From: Diatrype stigma
Taxonomy: Eukaryota > Ascomycota > Sordariomycetes > Xylariales > Diatrypaceae
Length of the DNA stretch: 64,000 nucleotides
Assembly (NCBI GenBank): GCA_022225965.2
Contig: JAKJXP020000038.1
Coordinates: forward strand, 1 to 64,000
Direction of reading: 5' to 3'
Positions 44,271-55,235 of this stretch are shown piece by piece. The notes beneath the pieces are model-generated. The model saw only the letters and a program-made list of their open reading frames with translations. It searched no databases and was not told where the DNA came from. The stretch's first letter is position 1. The number at the start of each line of letters is the position of its first letter. Both the position numbers and the translations under genes were made by a program.

Positions 44271-46653
44271 ATGCTGATCAGGGGACGCTGTTTAGTGGTA
44301 ACAGGCCTTCTGGCGACTGTCGTCATTGGTGCACCCCCTCCAGCACCGCAGCAGCCACCACCACCACTACCACCACCAGCAGCGCCGCCAGCGTCGCTAT
44401 CAATCGCCCATGCAGATGCAGACCAAATTGTCCTGCAGGTCGGTGGTGTAAAGCCTGATGGCGACATACATGGAGACTCACCACAGCGCAAGCTGCATGG
44501 CAGGTTCCTCCACATCACAGGTTTGTCTCCCGCATGCGCATCGCGTCTTCCTTCCACTCCCTGGGTTCGGCAATCCAGCGTCGCAATTTGAATATATGAT
44601 ATGTCGAATATATACACATATACACACATATACACACACACATATATATATATATACACACACGCATGCACCTCTATGACGAACATTGCTCATTATTTGT
44701 ACCGCGACAGATCTACACCCGGACCAGTTCTACAAACCCCATACATCCACCGAATCACCCTATGCCTGCCACAGAAGCAAAGGCCCAGCGGGTGCATATG
44801 GCGCTGAGACATCCGATTGCGACTCGCCCTTTTCGCTGGTCAACGCGACCTTGGATTGGATTGGCGCCAACCTGAAAGACTCGATTGACTTCGTTGTCTG
44901 GACGGGCGACTCGGCGCGCCACGATAGCGATCCCTACCGTGCCCCCCGCCACAATTCGGAGATCATCGAGACGAACCGCATCATCGCCGACAAGTTCGTC
45001 GATGCCTTTTCCGACTCGAAAGGCCTGGCGGTTCCCGTCATTCCGACATTAGGCAATAATGACATATATCCGCACAATGTGTTGATGCCCGGCCCCAATG
45101 ACATCCTTCGAACCTATACGGATATCTGGAAGCCCTTCATCCCCGAGGAGCAGCGGCATTCCTTCCACTATGGTGGCTGGTTCTATGTCGAGGTCATTCC
45201 GAACAAGCTTGCTGTCTTCAGTCTCAACACCTTGTACTTCTTCGACCGCAATGCCGGTATCGACGATTGCGCATCGCCCTCAGAGCCAGGGTATAAGCAC
45301 TTCGAGTGGCTACGTGTCCAGCTGCAGTTTATGCGCGATCGCGGGATGAAAGCTATCTTGATGGGCCATGTTCCACCTGCCAGGACGGAGGGCAAGCAGC
45401 TATGGGACGAGACATGCTGGCAGAAATATACCCTCTGGCTGCAGCAGTACCGTGATGTTGTGACTGGCGCTCTCTACGGGCATATGAATATTGATCATTT
45501 CATCCTGCAGGATACCAGAGATATTGATATTACCTTTACCAGCCCAGCAGCTACAAAGTCGGGCCGCGCTCGCGAGTCGCTGGGTAGCGAGTTGTCAGCC
45601 CAGTCAAGGACAGACTATCTGATGGAACTCCGAGACGAATGGTCCCAGCTACCAGATCTCGCGGCGTACATGGAAGAGGAGGAGGTGGAGATCGAGGGGA
45701 AGAAGAAGAAAAAGAAGAAGGGAAAGAAGCATAAGGGAAAGGGCAAAAAGAAAATTGGTGGACCATGGGCAGAGCGGTATCAACTGTCTCTCGTGAGCCC
45801 AAGCATTGTTCCCAATTATTTCCCGAGCATCCGCGTGTTCGAGTACAATATCACTGGTCTTGAACATGCTGCAACATGGGTCGATACTACAAGGGCCTCA
45901 GATGCCAATTTGGTTCTTCAGTCCGACCTGGAGGGCAATGACGAACTAGAGTTCACACCCGACTCTGATGTTCCTATTGACAGCAGTGGGAAGAAAAGGA
46001 AGGGAAAGGGGAAGAAAGGCAAGAAGCCTAAGGACCCTCCCGTACATGTGCCGGATGGCCCGTCCAAAACAACGCCCCCGGGCCCTGCTTACTCGCCTCA
46101 GCCGTTGACGTTTACCGGGTTCACGCAGTACTATGCTAACCTGACGTACATAAACAACGACCTTACCGAAAAGGAGGATCTCGACGAGATGAAATGGGAC
46201 TCCGGCAGACACAGCGACAAGAAGCCGAAGCATGAAAAGCCGCGGCCCAATGAGTTCACGTTCGAGGTCGAGTACAACACCTTCGAGGACAAGATCTACA
46301 AGCTCAAGGACCTGACCGTCAAGAGCTTCATCCACCTCGGCCACCGCATCGGGCAGACGTCTCCGAAGTCGGAGAGCGATGTGGACGATTTTGAGGACGA
46401 GGACGATGATGATGAGGACGTGGACGCGCACGATCTGGAAGACGAACAGGAGAGAGCTAGTGACTCGAGTGATGACGATGATGATGACGACGATGTCGAT
46501 GCCATGAAGAGGAAGGGGAAAAAGGGGAAGGGCAAGAAGAAGAAACATAAAGGGGGTAAGAAGCATCGAAAGACGAATAGGGCTTGGCTGCATTTCCTGA
46601 AGCATGCATTTGTCAGCACGGCCAGCAAAGAAGAGCTCAAGGATATGGCCTGA
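44271..46653 (+). CDS. Vacuolar endopolyphosphatase, PPN1 type
   Basis: Two exons, 44271-44520 and 44711-46653; 730 aa. The intron (190 bp) carries a CA/TA microsatellite near 44600-44660. An N-terminal signal anchor (LVVTGLLATVVIGA) and a Pro-rich spacer precede a calcineurin-like metallophosphatase domain with the metal ligands visible: ITDLHPD, WTGDSARHD, LGNND, MGHVPPA and YGHMNIDHF. The protein cuts long inorganic polyphosphate chains in the vacuole lumen, where Ppn1 is processed by proteases. Two long basic and acidic insertions stand out: a Lys-rich block around 480 and a second Lys-rich region followed by a poly-Asp/Glu block near 690. They match the charged loops of fungal orthologues and explain several long antisense open frames. 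It converges on the prolyl hydroxylase gene. Confidence 0.93.
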
Positions 46654-47249
46654 ATCTGTCGGTAGTCGTTCCTGTGTGCGAAGGAGGCATCCTTGCAAGA
46701 CCTCGGCATCTAGTTGGGGGAGAGGCCATGGGAGGAAAGCATCCGCAATGGCGTCAGGAGTTTCGGTGTTGTCCCTTTGCATCTATATATATCAATAATC
46801 CTGGATTCTTTAGGGGGGTCAGAGGCACGGTGCGCAGAGAAGTGCGTCTGGTTTTTGCTTGTCTGCTGGTTGAGGCAGTATTTTCTGGTTGCTTCGCTAT
46901 TCAGATGGTTGGGGATAGGGGGCGCGTGGCAGCATGGCATATGACTTGACTGCATACTAACTACATAGCATTTGGGAGGGATGGCCATCCATACCTAGAG
47001 GCACCTCGCATTCACATATACATATTATAGGTACACTTACGCATGCATATACAAACCAGCACTTGGACATATATAAGTAGTCCATTCATACGATATAGAT
47101 CATGTCTCAAAACACGCCGTAGCGTTCTCTTCATTTTCCCTACTTCTTGACGCGGGACTTGACTACACACATGATTATCGAAACTAGATATTTGGCTGTG
47201 ACTTTTTGGTGTCACCCGCTCAACTCACGACCGCACGCACGAGCACGCC
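46654..47249. other. Convergent 3' spacer
   Basis: 596 bp between the 3' ends of the endopolyphosphatase and prolyl hydroxylase genes; it should contain both transcript ends. I see no gene. Confidence 0.5.
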
Positions 47250-49552
47250 TCAGTCGGACTCGCTATCCGAAGACGACGGGAACCCGTTCCACTCCTCGGT
47301 ATCCTCCTCGAGGAGCCGGGCATTCGCATCCGCATCCGCATCCCCATTTGCTGCTGCACCGCCGTTCGCGCCCCTATTCTGACCATCCTCCTCATCTTCA
47401 TCTTCCTCGTCATCGTCATCATCGTCATCGTCGTCGTCCTGCTCCTCGACCTCAAAGGTGCCCGAGACGTCCCACCGGTCGCCCCGCGCGCTGCGGCTCA
47501 CGTACTTGACGAAGCGCAGGGCGCCGCTGTCGCGCAGCACGATGGTCAGCTTGTTCCAGGCGGCGGCCTGGAAGAACAGGATGTTGTCGCCCTCCTCGTC
47601 GCCGCCCGACTTGTAGATGGCGGCGTCGTCGGTAGCGTCGTCATCGCCCGCCATGTACACCTCCTGGCCGCCGACGTCCACCTGCTCTTCCTCCTCTTCC
47701 TTCTCTTCTTCTTCCTTGGCCTTGCCCTTTCCTTTCCCCTTGCCTTTATCTCGCTTCCGTCCTTTGCTGCTCTTACTGTTTACCTCTTCGTCTTCTGCCC
47801 TGCTCTTCTTGCCTTTACTCTTACCCTTGCCCTTACCATTGGTCTTGGTACTCGCCTCCTCCTCTTCTTCTTCTTCTTCTTGCTCCTCCTCTTCGTTTTC
47901 ATCTTCCTCTTCGTCCTCGTCGCCCCACCCGGCCGTCGGCGTGATACCCAGGTTCAGCTCGAGCCGCGGCTTGCCCTCGTGGCCCGTGGCGAGGGTATAG
48001 TCGAGGCCGCGCCGGAAGCGGCGGGCGACGAGATCGTGGCTCTCCACCGTGCACCCCGTCGCCATCTGCAGCCAGCGCCGGAACTGGGGGCTGGGGAGGA
48101 AGTCGTCCAGCAGCTCTCGGATCGGCGACGATCTGTCGCCATCGCCATCGCCGCCGCCGTTCGCACTGCTCTTCCCATTCCGCTTGGCGGCGCTGGGGGC
48201 GGGTTGCTGGTAGAGGAACCGGTGCTTGTGGGGCGGCCTCGCGACGCGCCACGGGCCCTTGGCCTCGATCTCGGCGCTGCTCTCCGGCAGGGCGGCGGCG
48301 TCCTGCGCCGCGACGTACTCGCGCAGCCGCTTGGCGAACTTCTTGCCCAGCAGGTTGGGCAGCGTGATGCTGGAGCCATCCTCGAAGTGCTCGGAGATCT
48401 GCTCGAGCGTGTCGGGCGTGAGGTACGTGGGCGCCATGTACCGCAGCAAGAACTCGAGGTCGGCCTCGTTGTCGAACTCGGCCTGGCTGGGGGGCTTCTT
48501 CTCGCCCGCGGGGACGGGGACGGGCCGCGCCCGGGGCGCGTCGTACTGGTCCGGGTTGCCCTGCAGCTGCATCAGGCCGCTGTTCTTGGCCAGCTTCTCC
48601 TCGGCGCCGGCGACGTAGCCGTCCTCGCCCATCTGCGGGATGTGGAACCAGCCGCTGATGGCCATGCGGACCCGGCCGCCGTCGTCCCCTTCCTTCTCCT
48701 CTGATGGTCGCCGCCGGTACACCTCCTCGACGTCGTGGAAGCTCTCGCCGGGCTGGACGGCGAAGAAGCTCAGCTGGTTCCAGGCGGGCGGGATGACCTT
48801 GCTCACGTCGGGCTCGGTGGTCTTGGCGACCTGGCCGTCGGCGCCCTCGATCTCGCGCACGGGGAACAGGCGCAGGGCGCCGCCCCACTCGGGCTTCCAG
48901 GGCGTGTCCGGGTCCGTTAGGTACAGGATGTAGCTGACCTTGCGGCTGCCGATGACGTCGTCGTGGCAGAGCAGGAAGCAGCCCGGCGTGTAGACGTTGA
49001 TGGCCATGTCGGTCTTCCGGCCGCTCAGGGGGCCGCAGCCGGTGATGTGCGAGACGTAGTCCCGGAAGCTCTGCGAGTACATGGCGTCGCGGAGGGCGAG
49101 TAGCGAGGGCAGCTTGGCGAGGGCCTCGTCGTCCAGGCCGTCCAGGTTGGCCAGGTCGCCCGACTGGTGGATCTTGTAGATATCGGTCTCCTTGGGCGTG
49201 AAGGAGACATTGTCCTTGATCTCGTCTCGGACGGACCGGAGCAATTTGTCGTCGACGAGGCTGTGGATGACGCTGTGCTTATAAGGGCTCGATTCGGCGT
49301 ATCCTTTGGTGTATTGGCCCAAAACCTTCTTGTCGAACAAGCCTTTCCGGAACCGTTTCTTGGCCTCCTCGTCGCTTAGAGCTGCTCGATGTCGTCATGT
49401 TTAGTTCTAGGTTCGCAGTGCCCCTATCTGAAGCTATTTGCCTCTACCTACCTAGGGACGTAGAGTGCAGATAGCTCGGGACGCGACTTACACGACTTGG
49501 TCTTCTTCGGCTGTCTTTGGCCGGCAGCTTGCGACCCGGCCTTGCGCTTCAT
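47250..49552 (-). CDS. Tpa1/Ofd1-type prolyl 3,4-dihydroxylase
   Basis: Two exons, 49552-49492 and 49381-47250; 730 aa. The first exon gives a short basic start (MKRKAGSQAAGQRQPKKTKS). The N-terminal 2-oxoglutarate/Fe(II) dioxygenase domain shows NVYTPGCFLLCHDDVIG (HxD at about 160-162), a distal His in PGESFHDVEEVY, and an Arg in RMAISGWFH for 2-oxoglutarate. A second, non-catalytic double-stranded helix domain follows, as in yeast Tpa1 and fission yeast Ofd1. It is split by a Glu-rich then Lys/Gly-rich low-complexity insertion of about 90 residues (about 500-590), with an acidic patch near the C-terminus. Family members hydroxylate a proline of ribosomal protein uS12 and affect translation termination; Ofd1 also takes part in oxygen sensing of sterol regulators. 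Nuclear/cytosolic location is inferred from the basic start. Confidence 0.92.
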
Positions 49553-51950
49553 CTTGAATATTGAATAATCAAATCAATTGAGGCTTTGCCTTTTCCTTTT
49601 CCGTTTCCTGTTGCCGTGATATCTTCCTATTGATATTGATCAACCCGGCCGTGGTGGTGTCAGGATGAGAAGAGGGGGGTTTTGTAGACAATCAGGGCCT
49701 CCAAACAACTTGAACGCAAGCTAAAGTATGTATACCTGGGTATTTATGCAACTACCAGAGCTGCAAAGATCAAGCTTCGCCGGTTTCCTACCTCTAGGTA
49801 CTTCTCTAGGTACTTGTATGGCACGATTATTCCACTCTGGTGGGATGATCGAAGTCAAATATTTTCTTAGTGCATCGTAGACTGCATGAGTGGGGGGAGT
49901 GGGTTCGTTGTATGTAGTACCGACTTGTCGCTTGTATGTATGGATGTATGGATGTATGGATGTATGCAATTTTGTAGGCGCTAACTAGACCACTAACCAA
50001 CAAACCATGACCCCCGGAGTCGCCCCTCCTTCACCGCTAGCCAAGCCATCCCGCCAACCCGCCAGCCCGTCAGCCCGTCAAGCCCCGTTCCAAGCAGCCC
50101 GTCCGTCCGTCACCCCGTCTGCCCGTCCCGTCCTCTATTTAGGGGGTAGGTAGCCTGTAGGGGGCAGCCTTTAGGGGGTAGCACCACTCAACGTATACCT
50201 ACCTAGGCAGTTATACTGCAGTATGATACCACAGTAACTCGGGTCTTACCCCCCCTCAACCAGATAACCATCCACGCTCCACGCATGCAGTACAATAGTT
50301 CTGCATGACGGATGAAGCGCTCGTTGATGTCTCGTTTCACTGGTCAGCCAGCCACCTACCCGTCCGCACGAAGCCGAGCCAGCCAGACACGCACCATGCA
50401 CGGTTGACGCCTACTATCGTCCACTGAACGGCTGCGGAAGCTCGTGTGGGACCGGGCTTTGAATGTGTAGGCGTCCACGGGATTGGACTTGGCACTCTTA
50501 CCGGATCTTGAGAAGAGGGGGGAGGGGGTTCTTGCTGCCCCTCCCCAGTTCCTATAATAGCAAAGCGCCCCAGGCGGAATGTGCGCATAGCCATCCGAGT
50601 TGGGAGGGGAGGGAGGAGGTATAAATATGTCATAGTCGGACGGATCGATGGGTAGGACCTGCGGTTTCAGCTAAAGATAGCTCTTGGTTGCATGAGGATG
50701 TGCACTACCTCCCATGTGGTAGCCGACAGGAAGGCATGAAAATAAGGGGTTCGTCTTAGGTTATCACGCTCGGGGTTCAGATCTCTCCCGGGGCGCTGCT
50801 ACGGTGAGGAGAAGTGATCCAGCGTATACGGGTTTTACCTTGAGTCAGTTGAGAGAGTGTTCATGCTGTGTGGTGTTGGAATGCCACTTCTGCCTCGATA
50901 GCCGTCAGGATCCAGCTGATCAAGCATCGACTCCTAAGGATATTTCCGGGAGGTGGTTATGCGGGCACTATAGATCGGATTACGGCCGCTCATGCGTATT
51001 GTTCCAGACGGCCAGGACTACTTGGCTCCCCCAAGTTGATCAACCTCATATGATCACTGACCGGTCACCTCCCAATAGGAGCAGACGCAGGTCTTAGACC
51101 GTGGGTTTGGGAATTTGCTTATACATATACTAGTAACTTTCTCACTATGGGTGTAGCTGCACTCCCATTTGGAGTGTTATTTTCTAGTCGGCATCAGAGC
51201 ATTGCGTGCTTAGCCAGCAAGGCCAGAGACAGTATCCACGTTCTCTTGATACACTGCAATTTATTCTACCCTCTGCAGGAGGTCAAGTTAGGACTTGCGC
51301 AGTAAGTGTTGAAGATAGATAGCACTTATAGAATCTTGTTGCCCCTGAACCATGTCATCATACTGCTACCATCTCACTATTTATGATCCATCGGGGTTGC
51401 TTGGTGCATAAACAGGGACGACAACAGCTATGTGCCATGAGACGACCTGAACGCTCGATTTCTCTATTGAACTCAAGCGAAATCTCCTTTCTGAATTTCC
51501 TCTCTTACATAGGCTCAATTGAGAAGCGGAGGGGGTCATAGCTAGGTATATAGGTGGCGTATACTCCGCGCCGACATGTGCTATTTGCCTCCGGCTAAAA
51601 GTCGTCTGCTCGCTCACGAATGCCAAATTCCACTCCAGGACGAGAATTTCTAGAAGACTTGGTCCACATCATGAAAATCGAAGAGTATATACAGAAGTAT
51701 CCCCTTGACAGGGAAAATACGAAACGCGGTATCATGCTCCATATTTCCCCCCTTTTCCCAAACCCCCCCTACCTCCCCGTTCCCATCCAGGGAACAAGGG
51801 GTAATAGCCTGCTGACATGCCGGGACTTCTAACCCATGATACCCCACCAGCCGTGACCAGCTTCATCGCCTCATTGTGCAAGGTAATCCATTCGCCGCAC
51901 CACGGCGCGCCATGCTACCTACAGGCAACCGGTAATTACGATCCATCTAC
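49553..51950. other. 2.4-kb gene-poor region
   Basis: No supported gene. It contains GTATGGAT repeats (about 49933-49967), a CCCGTC-rich stretch (about 50040-50130) and a G-rich stretch near 50515-50535. Small frames (60-100 codons) on both strands are unrecognised. The promoter of the prolyl hydroxylase gene lies at its left end. Confidence 0.4.
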
Positions 51951-53846
51951 CTAATCTCTTTCCTTACGGACGAAATCCTGCTTGAAGCTACGCTCCACCA
52001 TGATGCTCGAGCTGCCGAGCGTATCGAGCTCGCTCGCGCCGCCGCCGCCGCCGCTGCCGTCCATCGTCGCCGAGGGGCGACGGCCGCCCGCCGAGATCCT
52101 GGGAAAGACGTGGTTGGTGGCGTCGCTGCTCGCGCCGCTGCTGTTGTTGAGCCGGGTCCAGTCGTGGTACAGGGGACTCTGCGAATTCGGCCGGTCCTTG
52201 CCGCCGCGGCCCTTGCGGGTACCGCCGCCGCCGCTGCTGCTACTGCCGCGGCCGGCGGCGGCGGCGACGTCGTCGCTGCCCAGGAAAAGCAGGCTGCGGG
52301 ACCGCGAACTCCGGGCGGCGGACGTGAGCTGCTTCAGCCCGCGGACCACGACCCGGTAGACCACGGGGAGGTTCGCGCAGAGGATCCCGCCGCAGGGCTC
52401 CCAGGCCGAGAGGATCCCGAGCGAGACCTCGTACCCTAGGTAGGTGGATAGGTCACCGGTCAACTTCCGTCCCCTAGACTGGGGTCGAGGGGGACATAGG
52501 AGTCAGACATGTAGAACTACGGGGTGCTTACATGTAACGTCGGTTGACCCGACGCCCACGATGACGGAGAGGCGAGCCGCACTGATGGCGCACTGTAGTA
52601 TCCGGAGTCAGCCCCTGATAATTTCCGAAAAAAATACAAGGACTTCTTCTCCTTTTCTTCTTAAAAACATTCTAGAACTCAAGCCTCCGTACGTCGCTAG
52701 GTAAGCAGGATAGGAAAGCCGGGCCTAATAGATGCATGATGAAAAAGGGACAAGAAAGGAATCCCAGGACTGCTGCTACCACTACTTCCGCTGCTATGGT
52801 CTCACCATCTACCACCACCGCGCACTCACCGTAGCCAGGCCGACGGAGAACAGGAAGCAGAGCATGACGCGGCGGTCCATGCTGGCCTGCAGGCCGAGGA
52901 TGATGGGCACGGGCATGACGAAGATCCAGAGGTCGGTGGCGAGGTTGATGCTGTTGGTGGCGTAGGTGAAGGCGACCTTGTCGACGCAGCGGCCGGCGTC
53001 GGCGGCCGCGGCGTCCCACCAGCCCTGCAGGGGCCGGCACCCGAGCCCCAGCGCGACCTCGATGGAGACGAGCCAGGCGGCGACGAAGGCCGCCGTCCCG
53101 ACCACCACCCGCCGGAACCGCGCCGTCTCGAAGATGCGGTAGTACAGCGCCAGGATCGAGAGCTTGGTGCTGGCGATGGCCACGTCGTAGAAGTGGCTGA
53201 AGATGTAGTCGCCCTGTGATGGGTTGTGGGTCAGCATGTCGGTGTCGTCGAGACAACAGAGAGTATCGCCAACGAATCATTTCCCATGCCGTATATACAG
53301 CACTTAGAGTTGAGTGGGGCTGGGGTGAAGATGGGAAGACGGGACTCGCGGCTTCAGCCACGGAAGTTTAGGGAGCTGGCCTGCCTACCTTGAGGAACAT
53401 ACTCAGAGACCCGGCCGAGACGGCCTGTATGTGGCGTCCGAGCCCATTGGGCGCCCCTTGAAGTAGAGACACACAGTCAAGACTGTAACTTGGAGGATGG
53501 TGAAGCAACGAGCAAGGCTGGGGACGAACCATAAACCAGGCCGGCGATGCACTCCGCCACGGCCGCAATCTACACGAGGTGCGTCAGGGAGAACCATCCT
53601 ATCAGGCACGTGGGCGGAATAGTCCGGTAGAGGAGATTTATGGGGACAAGGACGTACTGTAGCCCAGACTATGAGGTAGTCGTCGAAGGTCAGATGGCTC
53701 TTGGATGAGGGCCTCGCCTTGACCCACAGCCTAAACGCCGTACTGAATATCTCGAGAGGGATCGGGATGGAGTAGAAGGCATTCAGCAGCACCGTCCTGG
53801 ACTCAGCCAGGTATTCTGGGCTATAACTGGCCGCTGTCGTCTCCAT
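51951..53846 (-). CDS. Fungal rhodopsin-domain seven-helix membrane protein
   Basis: Six exons: 53846-53658, 53569-53530, 53456-53389, 53213-52830, 52592-52532 and 52435-51951; 1227 nt and 408 aa with the frame kept. Joins reproduce family blocks: ECIAGLVYGAPNGLGRHI, FLKGDYIFSHFYDVAIASTK, and STDVTWYEVSLGILSAWEP. Seven hydrophobic helices are recognisable, and the conserved block LGLGCRPLQGWW is followed by CVDKVAFTYATNSINLATDLWIF, as in the fungal integral membrane family with the rhodopsin-like fold that includes Pth11-related proteins. No CFEM domain precedes it. The C-terminal tail of about 140 residues is disordered with Ser/Gly-rich runs. Ligand and partner are unknown; a plasma-membrane sensing or transport-related role is usual speculation only. 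No adjacent gene suggests a pathway. Confidence 0.8.
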
Positions 53847-54624
53847 GGCCGGCGGATAGTATCACGCGTAGACGGGCATTAATTTGTCGGGTAGGGTAGA
53901 GATTACGGCAAGGAAGGCCTCTCCTATTATACTGGTTCAAACATGGGCTCGACACAACTTTTAATATATAAAAAAGGTACTCTTGAACTCTACAACTTTG
54001 TGATTAGTCGTATATCGTATATAGGGTATATGCCTCCATCCTAGTTTGCAGCTCGGTTGTTTCCATGCTGCCTTGCTTCTCTCTCTCCCTTTCTCGGGGA
54101 AGGCAAAATGCCGCTGTAGCACTCCGGAGCCAACCCAGCGCAGCCCTCCAAGAGAGAAAGCGAGAAGGCGCCCTCCCTTCGCCCTGCGGTAACGGTATTT
54201 GGAATGGGAACCACAAAGATCAGCCGAAGCTGAAAGCTGATGGGTTGCTCGCTGGTAGGTCATGGTGTCAACGTGGGTGCGCCACCAGCGAGTTAATAAA
54301 TATACACATGCGGTGCGTGAGCTGTTCGGCCGGCCCACTGCTGCTTGCCTGCCTTTATTGCCTGTGGGTAGGCAGCCCAGCCAGCGTCGTTATTCGACCG
54401 CGTGCCGCTCTTCCCACCTCCCGCCGCTGCATGATTCGGTGGTCGACGAGCCGGGGTCATGACGCACATGGCTCGCGACATGGGGGTTCTCGACCTGTGG
54501 CCATGAAATTGAAATTGAAATGCGCCCCCTTGCCTCTGCGCCTATCTAACACCACCACTCTACATGTGTAAGTGTACCGGTATGTGTGATCAGATGGTGG
54601 TAGGTAGTCGATATGAGCCTATAT

Positions 54625-54667
<43 letters not shown>

Positions 54668-55177
54668 TTACTATACACGTCCCAGACTGACTATTGACTA
54701 ATACCTGACGTGAAAGAAGGAGGACGTTGTGTTGCGATTGCACCCGTCCATCCCAGAGCAGCGCAGCATCCGGGCGCAGCAACGTGCAAAGCAAAAGGGG
54801 GGAGGATGGAAAGAAGAGAAGAGGCAAAAGAAAAGAAATGTCGCAGGTGACGGTGACAGTAACGGTGCACCTTCCAGCTTCCGCAAATGGAAATCAGATA
54901 AGCCTCCCATCATATCTCGGCATTTCGACATCGAAGGGGAAAGTAAGGGGTGTTCAACAAAAGCAGCAACAGAGGCCCGGGCGCAACATCGTCTCCCAAG
55001 ATCCAAGATCCAAGATCCAACAAGAAGAAAGAGAAAAAAAGGTTGCTCCAACTTTCGTTCTCCCGTCACACCACCAATAGTCGAAGGACCAGCGGGACCC
55101 TCACCTTCTTTTTCGCGCTCGGGTACTTACCTACTTTGTCCTATTTCACGCACTCACGTTGAGCCGGAGCGTACGCA

Positions 55178-55210
<33 letters not shown>

Positions 55211-55235
55211 ACGCACACACACGTAGCACCGGACG
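53847..55235. promoter_or_regulatory. Divergent spacer with (GT)n repeat
   Basis: Divergent promoters of the rhodopsin-like gene and the carboxylesterase lie here. It holds a GT microsatellite and, immediately before the esterase start, a CACAGG hexamer repeat at about 55178-55210. Frames of 90-165 codons near 54730-55226 reflect the low-complexity sequence and are not taken as genes. Confidence 0.4.
54627..54660. repeat. (GT)17 microsatellite
   Basis: Seventeen uninterrupted GT units, then ATGTGTGT. Confidence 0.95.

Noticed and set aside
47880..48888. Long plus-strand (47880-48704) and shifted minus-strand (47899-48888) frames
   Set aside because: Shadows of the GC-rich prolyl hydroxylase gene; compositionally biased and without motifs.
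52009..52439. Plus-strand frames of 109-125 codons
   Set aside because: Antisense to the Ser/Gly-rich tail of the rhodopsin-like protein.
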